From Euzebyales bacterium (GTDB lineage Bacteria > Actinomycetota > Nitriliruptoria > Euzebyales > JAHELV01): 64,000 nucleotides of DNA. The stretch is from NCBI GenBank assembly GCA_036374135.1, contig DASUUK010000024.1, positions 81,305 to 145,304 on the forward strand, written 5' to 3'. The first letter of the stretch is position 1, and each line of letters begins with the position of its first letter. The notes beneath the pieces were generated by a model that saw only the letters and a list, made by a program, of their open reading frames with translations, ran no database searches and had not been told where the DNA came from. This document shows positions 8,487-16,837 of this stretch, piece after piece. The position numbers were made by a program, and so were the translations under genes.

Positions 8487-9920
8487 CTACCGGCTCGGAC
8501 CGTCGGGCGCCCGCTCTCCCGCCGCGGCGTCGAGCGGCTGCGCAGCGGCTGCCTCGTGGGCGCGCAACGCGTCGCTGATCGCCTGGACCACGCGCGCGAT
8601 CGCCTGGGCGACCATGCCGACGACCCAGAACGGTGCGAGCACGGCCCGGACCGCGGTGACCCGATCGCCCCCGTCGGTGGCGGTCGTCACGGCGCCCCAT
8701 GTCAGTGCCAGCGCGCAGATCATCGCGACCCCGCTCAGCTGGCCGCCGGTGCCGAGCACGACCATGCGTGGCCCGTACCCCAGCATCACCGCCGCCGGTG
8801 GGACGAGCGGGAGCAGCAACGCCGCGTGGACGATCGCCTGCACCCGCTCCCGCTCTCCGTCGTCCGTCTCGAGCGTACGCACGAGCCAGCGGGCCACGGC
8901 CAGCGGCAGCCACGCGGTGGACGGGTCACGTAGCACGGGGTCGACCAGCAGCAGCCCCGCCAACGCCACGATGCCTGCGACGACCACCGTCGGCGATGGC
9001 AGGACGAGACCGGTGACGATCGGCAGCACGGCGGCACTCAGCAGACCCAGCCGCCACCACGTGCGGCTCGTCTGTGCAGCGGCACGCGTCACCGGGCGGG
9101 TCGCCTCGGCCGTGGCGCGCACCACGATCGTGCGGGTGGAGTCCACGAGGTCCGTACAGCGCAACGGCCGGTCGCCGGGGTCCGACGACAGCGCGTCGAC
9201 CATCGGTTCGGGCACGTCCAGCGCGTCGGGTTGGACCAGCATCGCGGCGAGGGCGTCGCCGCGCGCACCCGAGTGCAGTGCCAGCAGGGTCGCCGCGAAC
9301 GAGTACACGTCGGCAGGCGGCCCGAACCGACCGGTCAGGACCTCCGGCGCGACGAACAGCGGCGTGCCGACGTAGGTCATGTCACCCCCGACCGTGCGCA
9401 GCGTCGACGGGTCGACCAGCACGATGCGGCCGTCACCGGCCCGGATGAGGTTCGACGGCTTGACGTCACGGTGCACGAGGGCGTCCCCGTCCGACCACTC
9501 GCCGTCGTGCAGTCGGTCGAGCGCCAGCGCGAGAGGCTCGAGGTCGGCGAAGGCGGCCGCGCCGAGGTGGGCGTCGTCGAGCGGCTCGCCGTCGATGAAC
9601 TCCATCACCATCGCACCCCAGCCGGCCCACTCGCCGGTACCCAGCACCCGCGCGTTGAGAACGCGCACCAGCGCGGCGTCGTCGATGCGGGCGAGCGCCT
9701 GTGCCCGCCGCGTGAACGCGACGGGCTCGGCGACGACGTCGGGCCTGATGAGCTTGACGGCGCGGAGACTGGTGTCGGGCGCTGTCGCCGCCCAGACCTC
9801 GCCCTCACCGCCAACGCCGACGCGGTGTCGAAGCTGCATGCCGAGCACCGTCGGCAGACGACGTGCGGCGGGAGCCTCGCGCGCGATCATGGTGCGGTCG
9901 ATGGAGCGGTCGACGGTCAC
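8487..9920 (-). CDS. Hanks-type Ser/Thr protein kinase with membrane domain
   Basis: 477 residues from a GTG at 9920 (ATG 9890 is an alternative; neither has a strong ribosome site). The kinase domain covers about 25-270. It shows glycine loop VGVGGEGEVWAA (about 34), the ATP-binding Lys in AVKLI (about 56), HRDVKPSN (about 150), and APE within FVAPEVLT (about 191). The DFG motif is replaced by VDPS, keeping the metal-binding Asp. The C-terminal part has four to six membrane helices from about residue 288 and no PASTA repeats. It probably phosphorylates proteins at the membrane. It is divergent from an EamA gene with only 44 bases between the starts. Confidence 0.88.
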   Translation of the reverse strand: MTVDRSIDRTMIAREAPAARRLPTVLGMQLRHRVGVGGEGEVWAATAPDTSLRAVKLIRPDVVAEPVAFTRRAQALARIDDAALVRVLNARVLGTGEWAGWGAMVMEFIDGEPLDDAHLGAAAFADLEPLALALDRLHDGEWSDGDALVHRDVKPSNLIRAGDGRIVLVDPSTLRTVGGDMTYVGTPLFVAPEVLTGRFGPPADVYSFAATLLALHSGARGDALAAMLVQPDALDVPEPMVDALSSDPGDRPLRCTDLVDSTRTIVVRATAEATRPVTRAAAQTSRTWWRLGLLSAAVLPIVTGLVLPSPTVVVAGIVALAGLLLVDPVLRDPSTAWLPLAVARWLVRTLETDDGERERVQAIVHAALLLPLVPPAAVMLGYGPRMVVLGTGGQLSGVAMICALALTWGAVTTATDGGDRVTAVRAVLAPFWVVGMVAQAIARVVQAISDALRAHEAAAAQPLDAAAGERAPDGPSR

Positions 9921-9964
9921 CCCGTGACCGTATCGTGCCCCCGTCCGTTTGGAGAGGATCCACT

Positions 9965-10990
9965 GTGACCCCACGCCGCGCGCGGCAGGCATCGGCCGGC
10001 GCCGGACCCGCTCCGTCGTCACAGCGGTCCGCCGCCGATGCGCCCCAACCGCGGCCCGACCCGCGACCCGTCACGGGCCGGTCGCTGCGGCTGACGATCG
10101 CGTTGGGCGCCCTGGGTGCGTTCGCAATCGCGTTCTCGGGGATCTTCGTGCGGCTGTCCACGGTCGCGCCGTCGACGTCCGCGGTCTTCCGCTGCGTCTA
10201 CGCGCTGCCGGTGCTGGCACTGCTCGCACGTCGCGAGACCCATGCTGCCGGACCCCGGACGGCCGCCCAGCGCCGGTTGTCGCTGGCCGCCGGGACGGCG
10301 TTCGCGGTCGACCTCGTGGCATGGCACTACGCGATCGACGTCGTCGGCGCCGGCCTGGCGACCGTGCTCGCCAACGTGCAGGTCGTGATCGTCGGCCTCG
10401 TCGCCTGGCTCGTGCTCGGGGAGCGCCCGTCGCGCGCGACGATCGGTGCGGTCCCGGTGATGCTGCTCGGCGTCGTGCTGATCTCGGGCGTGGTCGGCGC
10501 GGACGCGTACGGCGACGACCCCGCACTCGGCGGCGCGCTCGGCCTGCTGGCGGCCTCGGCCTACGCGGCCTTCCTGTTGCTGCTGCGGGCTGGCAACAAC
10601 GACCGCCGGCATCGTGCGGGGGTGCTGTTCGACGCGACGCTGACAGGTGGGCTGGGCGCCGCCGTGGCCGGTCTCGCGCTGGGCGGCCTCGACCTCGTGC
10701 CGAGTTGGCCCGAACACGGATGGTTGCTTCTGTTGGCGCTGAACTCACAGGTGGTCGGGTGGCTGCTGATCTCGTACGCGCTGCCGCGACTGCCCGCCAT
10801 CGTCACGTCAGTGCTCCTGCTGCTGCAGCCGGTCAGCGCCGTGCTGCTGGGCATCGTGCTGCTCGACGAGGCGCCGTCGCTCGTCCAACTCGGTGGGGTG
10901 GGCCTCGTGCTCGTCGGGATCGCGGTCGCCACCGCGGGAGACACGGCCGACCGTCGTCGCGCGGACGCTGCCGCGCGTGCCGACCGCTGA
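9965..10990 (+). CDS. EamA/DMT-family transporter
   Basis: 341 residues with ten predicted membrane helices arranged as two EamA repeats. The first includes SGIFVRLSTVAPSTSAVFRC and LATVLANVQVVIVGL; the second includes the NSQVVGWLLISYALPRLP and LLLLQPVSAVLLGIVLLDE segments. The family exports or imports small metabolites. GTG at 9965 is preceded by GGAGAGG, which settles the start against a longer open frame beginning at 9863 inside the divergent kinase gene. It ends 10 bases from the convergent SDR gene. The substrate cannot be predicted. Confidence 0.9.
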   Translation: MTPRRARQASAGAGPAPSSQRSAADAPQPRPDPRPVTGRSLRLTIALGALGAFAIAFSGIFVRLSTVAPSTSAVFRCVYALPVLALLARRETHAAGPRTAAQRRLSLAAGTAFAVDLVAWHYAIDVVGAGLATVLANVQVVIVGLVAWLVLGERPSRATIGAVPVMLLGVVLISGVVGADAYGDDPALGGALGLLAASAYAAFLLLLRAGNNDRRHRAGVLFDATLTGGLGAAVAGLALGGLDLVPSWPEHGWLLLLALNSQVVGWLLISYALPRLPAIVTSVLLLLQPVSAVLLGIVLLDEAPSLVQLGGVGLVLVGIAVATAGDTADRRRADAAARADR

Positions 10991-11000
10991 GCGGGTCGGC

Positions 11001-11843
11001 TCATCCCACCCGCTGCGCGATCCGCTCGGTCCGGCCCCACAGGCCGCCCGCCACGTCAGCGTCGTCGGCACCATTCGGCCAGCCGACGCCGCGACCTCGT
11101 TCGTCGACGTGACCCTCCGCCGGTGCGGGACCCGTGGCCAGCTCCACGTAGCACGCGGCCACGCTGGCGGGATCGGCGGCCATCCGCTGCTTCGGCCGGT
11201 ACGCGATCTGCATCGCCCGCGGGTAGCCCGCGAGCCGCTCGTCGTCGAGGCGCACGCTGGGGATGCGCAGCGCGACCGCCGCGACGCCGCGACGCCGTAG
11301 CTCGGCGACGAACAGCAGCTGTGCGAGCTTCGACCGGTAGTACGCACGGGTCGACGACCACCGTCGGCGGCTGTCGAGGTCATCGGGATCCAGCCGCAGC
11401 CACGGCATCGCCAGCAGCCCCTTCGAGCCGGCCACGACGACACGCGCGCCGTCGCCCATGTGCTCGAGCAGCCCGGTCGTCAGCACGAACGACGCCACGT
11501 GGTTGACGGCGAACATCTCCTCGATGCCGTCCACGGTCAGCCGGCGTTGCCGACGGGCCACCGCGAGCACCGCCGCGTTGCTGATCACCGCATCGATGGC
11601 AACGGTGTCCACGATCCGCGCCACCGCCCCGCGCACGGCCGAGAGGTCCGCGAGGTCTGCCGACACGCTCGTGACGCGCCCGCCATCACGAGCCGCAGCG
11701 GTGCCGGCGGCCACGACGGCCTCCGCCCGCGCGTCCGAGCGCGTCACGACGACCGCGTGGCGTCCCGACGCGGCGAGCCGCACCGCCGCACGACGCCCGA
11801 TCCCCGACGCCGCACCTGTGATGATGATCGCTCCGGTGCCCAT
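11001..11843 (-). CDS. short-chain dehydrogenase/reductase
   Basis: 280 residues with the SDR Rossmann fold. The N-terminus has TGAASGIGRR for the cofactor, and the Tyr/Lys catalytic pair appears in YYRSKLAQ. The usual NNAG is SNAAVLA, and the catalytic Ser is probably in VVAGSKG. The layout resembles the retinol dehydrogenase/protochlorophyllide-reductase-like branch, with VNHVASFVLTTGLL. It starts 20 bases after purH on the same strand, so it may ride on the purine operon. The substrate is unknown. Confidence 0.87.
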   Translation of the reverse strand: MGTGAIIITGAASGIGRRAAVRLAASGRHAVVVTRSDARAEAVVAAGTAAARDGGRVTSVSADLADLSAVRGAVARIVDTVAIDAVISNAAVLAVARRQRRLTVDGIEEMFAVNHVASFVLTTGLLEHMGDGARVVVAGSKGLLAMPWLRLDPDDLDSRRRWSSTRAYYRSKLAQLLFVAELRRRGVAAVALRIPSVRLDDERLAGYPRAMQIAYRPKQRMAADPASVAACYVELATGPAPAEGHVDERGRGVGWPNGADDADVAGGLWGRTERIAQRVG

Positions 11844-11863
11844 CTGCCGTCCGTGCTCGACTG

Positions 11864-13399
11864 TCAGTGGCGGAAGTGGCGCTGGCCGGTCACGAGCATC
11901 GGGATGCCAGCCTCGTCACACGCAACGATGGTGTCCGCGTCCCGCTTCGAGCCGCCCGGCTGGACGATCGCGGCGACACCGGCGGCGATCGCGGCGTCGG
12001 GACCGTCGCGGAACGGGAAGAACGCGTCGCTGGCCATCACGGCACCCGTCGCGCGATCGCCCGCCTTGCGGACGGCCAACTCGACGCTGTCGACTCGCGA
12101 CATCTGACCCGCCCCGACACCGACGATCGCACGCTGCGCTGCGAGCACGATCGCGTTGGACTTGACGTGCCGGCAGGCCTGCCACGCGAACGCCAGCGCC
12201 GCACGCTGCTCGTCGGTCGGGGTCGCACGTGTGACGACCTTCCACCCGGCGGTCTCGTCGTCCCCCACGTCGGGCCGCTGGACGAGCAGGCCACCGACGA
12301 CCGTCTGCGCCTGGACCACGTCCACATCCGAAGCCGTGACCTCGAGCAGACGCAGGTTGCGGCGCTGCGCGAAGATCTCACGTGCCGCTGGGGCGTATCC
12401 GGGCGCCACGACGACCTCGGTGAAGACGTCGACGATCTGGCGGGCCGTGTCGGCGTCGACCTCGCGGTTGCAGCCGACGATCCCGCCGAACGCGCTCGTC
12501 GGATCACCTGCGAGAGCCGGCGGATAGGCGGCCGCCAGGCTGTCTGCCACGGCGATGCCCGTGGGATTGGTGTGCTTGATGATCGCCACGCAGGGTTCGT
12601 CGAACGCCGTGGCCATGCGCCACGCCGCGTCGGCGTCCAACAGGTTCGTGTAGCTGAGCGCCTTGCCCTGCAGCGGCGGCGCGGCGGACAGGCCACGCGG
12701 TGTGGACGGCCGGTAGAACGCCGCAGGTTGGTGCGGGTTCTCGCCGTAACGGAGATCGCCGACCTTGTGCCACACGTCGATCCGCGTCGTCGGCATGGGA
12801 TCGTCCCCCGCGAACCAGGACACGATGGCCGCGTCGTAGGTCGCGGTGTGCGTGAAGGCCTTGGCGGCGAGCCGCCGTCGGGTCGCGGCATCGATCCCAT
12901 CGCCGGCGACCTGCTCGGCGAGCGCGACGTAGTCGGACGGGTCGACGACGATCGCCACGTGGGTGTGGTTCTTGGCCGCCGCACGCACCATCGTCGGTCC
13001 GCCGATGTCGATCATCTCGACCGCGGCCGCCTCGGTCACGGCCGGATCGGCGACCGTCCGCTCGAACGGGTACAGGTTCGACACGACCAGGTCGATCGGC
13101 GCGATCCCGTGCTCGTCCAGGGTCGCCACGTGCTCCGCCTCGCCGCGGTCGGCGAGGATCCCGCCGTGCACCGCGGGGTGCAGGGTCTTGACACGTCCAC
13201 CGAGGATCTCCGGGAACCCGGTCAGTTCGCTGACGGGCGTCACAGGCACCTCCGCTCCGGCGATGGCCGCGGCGGTGGACCCGGTCGACACGAGTTCGAC
13301 GCCCGCGGCGTCCAGCGCGCGTGCCAGGTCGACGAGTCCCGTCTTGTCATAGACGCTGATGAGGGCTCGCGAAGGGCGGAGCGTTCCGGTCGTGGTCAT
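11864..13399 (-). CDS. purH: bifunctional AICAR formyltransferase / IMP cyclohydrolase
   Basis: 511 residues, standard PurH length. It carries out the last two steps of IMP synthesis. The N-terminal IMP cyclohydrolase domain (about 1-190) has SVYDKTGLVDLA, STGSTAAAI, GGRVKTLHPAVHGGIL and VVSNLYPF. The C-terminal transformylase has LRYGENPHQPA, the SAFGGIVGCNR segment, KSNAIVLA, and the terminal SKRDADTIVACDEAGI. Its start ATG overlaps the stop of purN in ATGA, so the two are translationally coupled. Confidence 0.97.
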   Translation of the reverse strand: MTTTGTLRPSRALISVYDKTGLVDLARALDAAGVELVSTGSTAAAIAGAEVPVTPVSELTGFPEILGGRVKTLHPAVHGGILADRGEAEHVATLDEHGIAPIDLVVSNLYPFERTVADPAVTEAAAVEMIDIGGPTMVRAAAKNHTHVAIVVDPSDYVALAEQVAGDGIDAATRRRLAAKAFTHTATYDAAIVSWFAGDDPMPTTRIDVWHKVGDLRYGENPHQPAAFYRPSTPRGLSAAPPLQGKALSYTNLLDADAAWRMATAFDEPCVAIIKHTNPTGIAVADSLAAAYPPALAGDPTSAFGGIVGCNREVDADTARQIVDVFTEVVVAPGYAPAAREIFAQRRNLRLLEVTASDVDVVQAQTVVGGLLVQRPDVGDDETAGWKVVTRATPTDEQRAALAFAWQACRHVKSNAIVLAAQRAIVGVGAGQMSRVDSVELAVRKAGDRATGAVMASDAFFPFRDGPDAAIAAGVAAIVQPGGSKRDADTIVACDEAGIPMLVTGQRHFRH

Positions 13400-13986
13400 T
13401 GGCGGATCCTGACATGTCTGCCGTCACGGTGGATGCGTCCCGCGCACCATGCCCGCACCACCTCGGGCAGCAGGCGGTGCTCGACACGCTGCATGCGGGC
13501 GTGCAGCGTGTCAGCGGTGTCGTCCGGTTCCACAGGTACTGCCTCCTGGGCGATGATCGGCCCGTGGTCGACCAGTTCGTCGACGAAGTGGACCGTGACG
13601 CCCGAGATCTTCACGCCCCACGCCAGCGCGTCGTCGACCGCGTGCGCGCCCGGGAACGCCGGCAGCAGCGACGGGTGGACGTTGATCGTCGGCCAGCGGT
13701 GGACGAAGTCACCGGAGAGCACGCGCATGAACCCCGCCAGCACGACGAGGTCGGGTGACAGGCCGTCGACGCGGGTGATCAGGTCCTGCTCCCAGGCGGT
13801 CCGGTCAGCACGCATCGGCACGGCGTGGACCACCACACCATGCCGCCGCGCACGCTCCAGGGCGGTCGCCGTCGGCCGGTCCGACACCACCCCGACGATG
13901 GCGTGGCCGAGGTCGTCGGCGTCGAGCAGTGCCTGCAGGTTCGTGCCGGAACCGCTGGCGAGGACGACAAGTCGCGTGGCGCGCAC
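13396..13986 (-). CDS. purN: phosphoribosylglycinamide formyltransferase
   Basis: 196 residues. PurN transfers the formyl group of 10-formyl-THF to GAR. Motifs: LASGSGTNLQALLD for phosphate binding, VVLAGFMRVLS, NVHPSLLPAFPGAHAV with the catalytic Asn/His, and TVHFVDELVDHGPIIAQ with the catalytic Asp. The GTG at 13986 has AGGAG 11 bases upstream. It is first in a purN-purH operon that continues into an SDR gene. Confidence 0.96.
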   Translation of the reverse strand: MRATRLVVLASGSGTNLQALLDADDLGHAIVGVVSDRPTATALERARRHGVVVHAVPMRADRTAWEQDLITRVDGLSPDLVVLAGFMRVLSGDFVHRWPTINVHPSLLPAFPGAHAVDDALAWGVKISGVTVHFVDELVDHGPIIAQEAVPVEPDDTADTLHARMQRVEHRLLPEVVRAWCAGRIHRDGRHVRIRQ

Positions 13987-14031
13987 GCCGGCACTGGCTC
14001 CTGGATCGAGGAACGGTTGGCGCGTCGGATC

Positions 14032-15702
14032 CTACGGCGTCGGGCCGGGCTCGGCTGCCGGCGGGTCAGGCTCCGGCGCAGGCTCCGGCTCCGGCTCCGG
14101 CGCAGGTTCCGGCTCCGGCGCAGGTTCCGGCTCCGGTTCGGGTTCGGGCTCCGGGGCTGGTTCCGGCTCCGGGCTCGACGCGGTCGGTGTCGACGACGGC
14201 GACGGACTCGACGAGGTCGGTGTCGACGACGGCGACGGACTGGACGTCGTGCCGCCGGACTTCGTACCGGACGTCGTGCCGGAACCCGATGACGTCGTCT
14301 TCGATCCCGAGGTCGACTTCGATCCCGACGTCGTCCCGGATCCCGACCCGGTCGAGGTCGTCGACCCGCCCGACACGGCCACGGCGGTGGCCGGCACACC
14401 GGTGAAGCCCGTGTACACCGGCCCGTTCATGCGCTCGCCGGGATCGTAGGCGGCCGCCTGTCGAGGCGTCTGGACCATGGCGATGGCCATGGCGTCGAGG
14501 CGGCGGTCGGTGTTGCCCGTGCGCGGATCCCCGTTCCCGGCGGGGCGCATGCGGCTGTCCTCGTCGTCGGCTCCTTCGTCCGGCAGGATCTCGGCGATGG
14601 CCTCGGCCGCCGGGGTGTCCAGCGGGAACGCGAGCATGGACCGCACCACTGAGGACCCGTCCGCAGCCGCTCCGACCTCGGCCAGCGTGGCCAGCGCCGG
14701 TGCGGGCAAGCCGGTCGTCGGAGCGGCGTCGATCCCGCCGATCGTCAGCGCCAGCACGGCGAGCACCGCCGCCAGCGCGAAGACCGGCTGCGGTGTCGGC
14801 GCATGCTGCGCGAACCGCGACGGCAGGCCCGAGATGTGTCCGGCCGCCCGGCGGCGGTCGGACACCGACAACCGCTCGAGGGCGTGCGTGACCGCCGGCG
14901 ACAACTGGTGGGCTGCGAGCGCCTCGAACGGCAGCCGGCTGCCGCCTGCGAGCGAGCGCTCGTACGGATGTGCCGCCGTCACGACGACGTAGGCGTCGGC
15001 GACGGCCGCGGCCTGGGCGCCGATCGCGACGGACGGGTTGCTGGCCGACGTCGCCGCGCCGACGAACGGACCGCGCAGCAGCGCGCGCCACTCGCCGAGC
15101 CAAGCGACGAGCGGCTGCTGCGGATGCGAGCGGTCATCGGGTGGCGTCCCCACCTCGCGCAGGATCAGCGCCCACTGCAGGCGGTCACGCGCCGCTTCCG
15201 ACAGGTGCATCTGATGCGCCAGCAGCGTAGCGACCGCTCGTACGCGGCCGACGTGTGACCTGCCAGGTCCACCCTGACGCATCTGTGCGGCGTACGCGAT
15301 CATCGCGTGCTCGGCGGCCGCGTCGAGATCGCCCTTGGCCAGGCCGGGCAGCAACATCCGCAGTTCGTCCTCGCCACCCCGCAACGACGCCAGCGAGGCG
15401 ATGCGCATGCGCGTCGGTGTCGCCCGGGGGAACCCGAGGTCCAGGTCGAGCAGCGCGGCGACGGACAGCAGTCGACGCAGCGCGCGCTCCGTCAGCAGAG
15501 CGCCTCCGAGCGCGAGCCCCGCGATCAGCACCCACCGTCCGGCCGCCGCCAGCGGACCGTCCACCTCCGGGACGACCAGCGCCGCCAGGACCGTGACGCC
15601 GAGGAGGGCGACAAGAGGGCCCACCACGGCATACGTCCGGTACGCACGTGCCAGACCAGGCCGCTCGTGCCAGCGGTCAGCGGTCGACTCCGGATGCGAC
15701 AT
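14032..15702 (-). CDS. membrane protein with degenerate HD-GYP-like domain and Pro/Glu-rich tail
   Basis: 556 residues. Two N-terminal helices (about 24-45 and 55-72) are followed by a cytosolic region whose order of motifs recalls HD-GYP phosphodiesterases. It has SHVGRVRAVATLLAHQM near 149, then ALILREVGTPP near 178 where an active enzyme has LHDIG, then AVADAYVVVTAAHPYERS near 222. The metal-binding His-Asp pair is therefore missing. A third helix lies at about 307-324. The rest is low complexity: Ser/Thr/Gly-rich from about 435, then EPEPAPEPEP-type repeats to the end, presumably outside the membrane. AGAGGA precedes the ATG. Probably a binding or scaffold protein rather than an enzyme; that is inference. 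Confidence 0.75.
   Translation of the reverse strand: MSHPESTADRWHERPGLARAYRTYAVVGPLVALLGVTVLAALVVPEVDGPLAAAGRWVLIAGLALGGALLTERALRRLLSVAALLDLDLGFPRATPTRMRIASLASLRGGEDELRMLLPGLAKGDLDAAAEHAMIAYAAQMRQGGPGRSHVGRVRAVATLLAHQMHLSEAARDRLQWALILREVGTPPDDRSHPQQPLVAWLGEWRALLRGPFVGAATSASNPSVAIGAQAAAVADAYVVVTAAHPYERSLAGGSRLPFEALAAHQLSPAVTHALERLSVSDRRRAAGHISGLPSRFAQHAPTPQPVFALAAVLAVLALTIGGIDAAPTTGLPAPALATLAEVGAAADGSSVVRSMLAFPLDTPAAEAIAEILPDEGADDEDSRMRPAGNGDPRTGNTDRRLDAMAIAMVQTPRQAAAYDPGERMNGPVYTGFTGVPATAVAVSGGSTTSTGSGSGTTSGSKSTSGSKTTSSGSGTTSGTKSGGTTSSPSPSSTPTSSSPSPSSTPTASSPEPEPAPEPEPEPEPEPAPEPEPAPEPEPEPAPEPDPPAAEPGPTP
14050..14360. repeat. low-complexity tandem repeats inside the tail-coding region
   Basis: Two kinds of repeat encode the C-terminal tail of the HD-GYP-like protein. 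At about 14075-14170 the plus strand reads reiterated ggctccggc and gcaggttccgg units, encoding alternating Glu-Pro and Ala-Pro. At about 14176-14241 a 33-base unit built around gtcggtgtcgacgacggcga occurs twice in tandem, encoding [10 protein letters not shown]-like segments. Such repeats can change copy number by slippage without losing frame in the 33-base unit. Confidence 0.8.
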
Positions 15703-15867
15703 CCCGCGTGTCCTCTAGGCGCTGTTGGAGCAGCGGTAACGGGACATTCCGCAGCACTGGCTCCCGACCGCAACCATCATCGCAGAACATGGGCCTGTTA
15801 CAACCAGATTCTCTGCGATCGGGTCGATCGACCACGACAGCCCGGGCCGGTGGTGCCCGCGTTGCCG
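15703..15867. promoter_or_regulatory. spacer with inverted repeat upstream of the HD-GYP-like gene
   Basis: 165 bases between sucD (minus, ends 15868) and the HD-GYP-like gene (minus, starts 15702), less GC-rich than the surroundings. An 8-base inverted repeat, ATCGCAGA at 15779-15786 and TCTGCGAT at 15812-15819, encloses 25 bases. It may be an operator for the downstream gene or a terminator stem for sucD. No T-run follows on the minus strand. Confidence 0.4.
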
Positions 15868-16782
15868 TTACCGGAGGCGGGCGATCATCAGCTGGGCGGT
15901 CTCGCTGGGGTTCATCCCGACGTCGATGCCGAGGTCGGTCAGCGCCTCCTTCTTGTCGGCGGCCGTCTCACCGCCGTCACCGCCCTCCTTGACGATGGCC
16001 CCCGCGTGCCCCATCTGCTTGCCGGGCGGTGCGGTGAACCCCGCGACATAGGCCGCGACCGGCGTGTCGGGGATGTGCTCGTGGATCCAGCGGCCGACGC
16101 GCTGCTCCTCGGTGCCGCCGATCTCGCCGACGAACACGATCGCCTCGGTGTCGGGGTCGTCTGCGAACCGGGGGATGATGTCCATGAAGTCCGACCCGAT
16201 GATCGGGTCGCCGCCGATGCCCACACACGTCGAGATCCCGATGCCGGCGGCGTTGAGCTCGTGCATGAGCTGGTAGGTCAAGGTGCCCGAGCGGCTGACC
16301 AGGCCCACCTTGCCGGGACGCGTGCTCGACTCCGGGATGAACCCGACGTTGGCCTTGCCCGGGGAGATCAGGCCCGGACAGTTCGGACCGATGAGGACGG
16401 GGCGGCCCTCCTTGGCGAACGAGCCGTCCGCCGCGCGCGGGTAGAACGTGTTGTAGACCCGCGCCATGTCGTGGACCGGGATCCCCTCGGTCAGGCACAC
16501 GATCAGCTCGATGCCCGCCTCGTAGGCCTCCATGATCGCGTCTTTCGCGAACGGGGCCGGCACCAGGATCATCGACGTGTTGATGTCCTCGTGCTCGACG
16601 GCCTCGGTCGCGCTGCCGTAGATGGGGCGGTCCAGTTCCTCCCAGGTCTCGCCGCCACGCTTGGGGTGCACGCCCGCCACGATCTTCGTGCCGTACTCGG
16701 CGTTGCGCCGCGCATGGAAGGTGCCCTGGTTGCCGATGCCCTGCACCAGCACCCGTGTGTTCTCGTCGATCAGGATGCTCAC
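15868..16782 (-). CDS. sucD: succinyl-CoA ligase, alpha subunit
   Basis: 304 residues. SucD and SucC make succinate plus NTP from succinyl-CoA in the TCA cycle. Visible: the CoA-binding N-terminus with [55 protein letters not shown], and the active-site histidine segment [11 protein letters not shown]. The GTG at 16782 has AAGGAG close upstream, and the following [15 protein letters not shown] matches the family N-terminus; a longer open frame is not used. It follows sucC by 55 bases. Confidence 0.96.
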   Translation of the reverse strand: MSILIDENTRVLVQGIGNQGTFHARRNAEYGTKIVAGVHPKRGGETWEELDRPIYGSATEAVEHEDINTSMILVPAPFAKDAIMEAYEAGIELIVCLTEGIPVHDMARVYNTFYPRAADGSFAKEGRPVLIGPNCPGLISPGKANVGFIPESSTRPGKVGLVSRSGTLTYQLMHELNAAGIGISTCVGIGGDPIIGSDFMDIIPRFADDPDTEAIVFVGEIGGTEEQRVGRWIHEHIPDTPVAAYVAGFTAPPGKQMGHAGAIVKEGGDGGETAADKKEALTDLGIDVGMNPSETAQLMIARLR

Positions 16783-16837
16783 CTGGTTGCTCCTTCTGGT
16801 GTCCAGCCGCTCGCGCTGCCCGGGGCCGGGTCGGGCG

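Noticed and set aside
14050-14360. Regular repeats that might suggest a CRISPR array
   Set aside because: No unique spacers of constant length; the repeats encode an in-frame Pro/Glu and Ser/Thr tail.
11867-14449. Very long plus-strand open frame of about 860 codons over purH, purN and the next gene
   Set aside because: It is the antisense shadow of three well-supported minus-strand genes in very GC-rich DNA; its translation is Arg/Asp/His-rich with no motif.
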